NCBI GenBank assembly: GCA_947372155.1
Contig: CANBSM010000123.1
Coordinates: 1 to 8,536, forward strand
Direction of reading: 5' to 3'
Length of the DNA stretch: 8,536 bases
Source: Burkholderiaceae bacterium
GTDB lineage: Bacteria; Pseudomonadota; Gammaproteobacteria; Burkholderiales; Burkholderiaceae
The translations under genes and the position numbers were made by a program. The notes below the pieces were generated by a model, which saw only the letters and a list, made by a program, of their open reading frames with translations, did no database searches and was not told the origin of the DNA. This document shows, piece by piece, positions 7,149 through 8,536 of this stretch (position 1 is the first letter of the stretch; each line of letters begins with the position of its first letter).

Positions 7149-7188
7149 ATGCCAAACTAATTCGTAACTAGCTTACGCTAGCACTAAA

Positions 7189-8466
7189 TTAGAAAGTGTG
7201 ACGTACGCCAACAGCGTAGTTGCTAGCATTGAAGCTTGATGGATTCAAGTTGCTTGTGTTCAAACCTGCTACACCAGTGTATGAAACGTTTGATGTACCA
7301 ACTTGACCATAGATAGCGTACAAGTTTGTGCGCTTGCTCAAGTAGTAGTTAGAACCAACCTGCCATGAAGTCAAGTTAGCAGCTGGGTTGCTTGAACCGA
7401 AAGCTGTTTCTTTACCTAGACCACCTTGTGCCCAAGCTTCGATTGTTGGAGTGATGTAGCTACGAACACCAATCTGCTCACCAGTACGCTTAGCGTAGTA
7501 GCCAGTGTCTTGTTGTGCAGTTACTTTACGGCTGATGTACTGAGCGTATGCCTTCAAGATACCGAAGTCATAAGTAGCGCCAACATAGTACTGGTTATCT
7601 TTAACGTTAGTACCGAGTGAAGAAGCTTGACCAGCACCGAAGATGTTGATGTTAGCTGCAGCAAATGTTGTCGCTGGAGTAGTACCAGTGAGGTTGTAAG
7701 AGTTCTTAGCATTCAATTGCAACATGTTTGCTGTAACCATCAACTTGTTCCAAGTGTAGTCAAGACCTAAGCCCCAACCGTTTTGGTTGTTAGTACCACC
7801 AGCATAGCCACCAGCTGCGTAGTTAGCAGACTGAGTAGTGTTCACGTTGTTCATGATTACTTGACCATGACCTGTGAAACCAGCAAAAGTAGCTGTGTTC
7901 AAAGTCAAAGTGTTTTGTGAACGGATTGTGTATGACTGACCAGCAGCAAACGCAACGTTGTTTGTGATGTTGTTATCAGCAGTTGCTGTACCAGCGCCTG
8001 TACCTGATGTGTAGATCATGTCGCCGAGGATGTTGTTTGTTTGACCAGCATCAGTTGCAGCAACAGCGTTGTGGATCAATGTGTACTGTGTACCAACTGC
8101 GAAGTCACCAACACCGTTTTTCTTCAAACCAGCAAAAGATTGACGGTTTGCAGTAGTAGCTGAGTTCTTGAAACCAGATGTGGAATCAGAAGGAGCCAAA
8201 CCTAATTCAACTGTGAAGAATGCAGAAGTACCACCACCTAAATCTTCAGTACCTTTGAAACCTAAACGGCTTGTAGATTCTGCGCTGCCGCTGAATTGAT
8301 TGCCTGTACCTTTAGTTACTGTGTTAGTAGCGCCGCCTTGTGCAAGACGTGTGTTACCACCAACATAACCAACGTCCATGATGCCGTAAACGGTTACGCT
8401 GGACTGAGCTTGAGCAGCAGATGCGAAAGCACCGATAGCTGCAACTGCTAATAGCGATTTTTTCAT
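7189..8466 (-). CDS. General outer-membrane porin (Burkholderiales Gram-negative porin family)
   Basis: Trimeric beta-barrel porin allowing diffusion of small hydrophilic solutes across the outer membrane. The 425-aa precursor has a Sec signal peptide (MKKSLLAVAAIGAFASAAQA) with cleavage after AQA at residue 20, giving a mature start QSSVTVYGIMDVGY, the first strand typical of betaproteobacterial porins. SRLGFKGTEDLGGGTSAFF (67-85) and NRQSFAGLKK (107-116) are conserved family positions. The protein ends in YAVGVRHTF, with the C-terminal Phe and alternating hydrophobic pattern recognised by the Bam machinery. Length is a little above the usual 350-400 aa, with long Asn/Thr/Gly-rich loops. A good ribosome-binding site (TTTGGAG) sits before the ATG. 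In the stretches I read, Asn is almost always AAC, and repetitive preferred codons appear throughout, as expected for an abundant protein and unlike the two glycosyltransferase genes. It has its own strong terminator, so it is monocistronic at the 3' end. Confidence 0.95.
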   Translation of the reverse strand: MKKSLLAVAAIGAFASAAQAQSSVTVYGIMDVGYVGGNTRLAQGGATNTVTKGTGNQFSGSAESTSRLGFKGTEDLGGGTSAFFTVELGLAPSDSTSGFKNSATTANRQSFAGLKKNGVGDFAVGTQYTLIHNAVAATDAGQTNNILGDMIYTSGTGAGTATADNNITNNVAFAAGQSYTIRSQNTLTLNTATFAGFTGHGQVIMNNVNTTQSANYAAGGYAGGTNNQNGWGLGLDYTWNKLMVTANMLQLNAKNSYNLTGTTPATTFAAANINIFGAGQASSLGTNVKDNQYYVGATYDFGILKAYAQYISRKVTAQQDTGYYAKRTGEQIGVRSYITPTIEAWAQGGLGKETAFGSSNPAANLTSWQVGSNYYLSKRTNLYAIYGQVGTSNVSYTGVAGLNTSNLNPSSFNASNYAVGVRHTF

Positions 8467-8496
8467 TCTTTAAATCTCCAAAAATTAAAAGTAATG

Positions 8497-8512
8497 CCCA
8501 AATAAAACTGGG
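8497..8512 (-). repeat. Short inverted repeat in the porin upstream region
   Basis: On the minus strand CCCAGTTTTATTTGGG forms a 4-bp CCCA/TGGG stem, extendable by a G-T wobble, about 30 nt before the porin start codon. It may fall in the mRNA leader, where porin genes are often controlled post-transcriptionally, but the stem is short. No convincing promoter is visible in the 70 nt between the start codon and the window edge. Confidence 0.2.
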
Positions 8513-8536
8513 ACCTACGAATTTTGCTTCTTTTGC

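Overview
The window looks like a chromosomal segment of a betaproteobacterium of the Burkholderiales, with Polynucleobacter (Burkholderiaceae) as the best guess. The evidence is a Burkholderiales-type general porin with a classic signal peptide and C-terminal Phe, a gltIJK-type glutamate/aspartate ABC importer, and moderately AT-rich DNA with very AT-rich intergenic spacers. The genus is my inference from protein style, not a database match.

Layout, left to right. (1) Positions 1-2154, minus strand: an acidic amino acid importer operon read gltI-gltJ-gltK, with gltK cut by the left window edge. The ATPase gene gltL would be expected just outside. (2) Positions 2309-4492, minus strand: a 727-aa protein with eight phased TPRs followed by a canonical bacterial SPINDLY/OGT-type GT41 glycosyltransferase domain. 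(3) Positions 4493-4627: a short AT-rich divergent intergenic region holding an 18-bp inverted repeat. (4) Positions 4628-7057, plus strand: a second TPR-glycosyltransferase of about 809 aa, with ten phased TPRs and a much more divergent GT41-like catalytic region. (5) Positions 7058-7188: a convergent intergenic region with a strong hairpin terminator, mainly serving the porin. (6) Positions 7189-8466, minus strand: a 425-aa outer-membrane porin.

How the genes work together. The porin admits small hydrophilic solutes across the outer membrane. GltI captures glutamate/aspartate in the periplasm and GltJK carries it across the inner membrane. The two TPR-GT41 proteins are a separate unit: large, probably cytoplasmic enzymes predicted to O- or N-glycosylate proteins, with the TPR superhelix recruiting the acceptor. 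Their head-to-head arrangement suggests coordinated expression and possibly different acceptors or donors. No acceptor gene (flagellin, pilin, adhesin) and no sugar-nucleotide synthesis gene lies in the window, so the target is unknown.

No mobile elements, CRISPR arrays, tRNA or rRNA genes were seen, and no stretch above 300 bases lacks a gene. The most interesting element is the divergent pair of GT41-type enzymes, especially the plus-strand one, which keeps the candidate catalytic His and Lys but has lost the usual nucleotide-binding residues.
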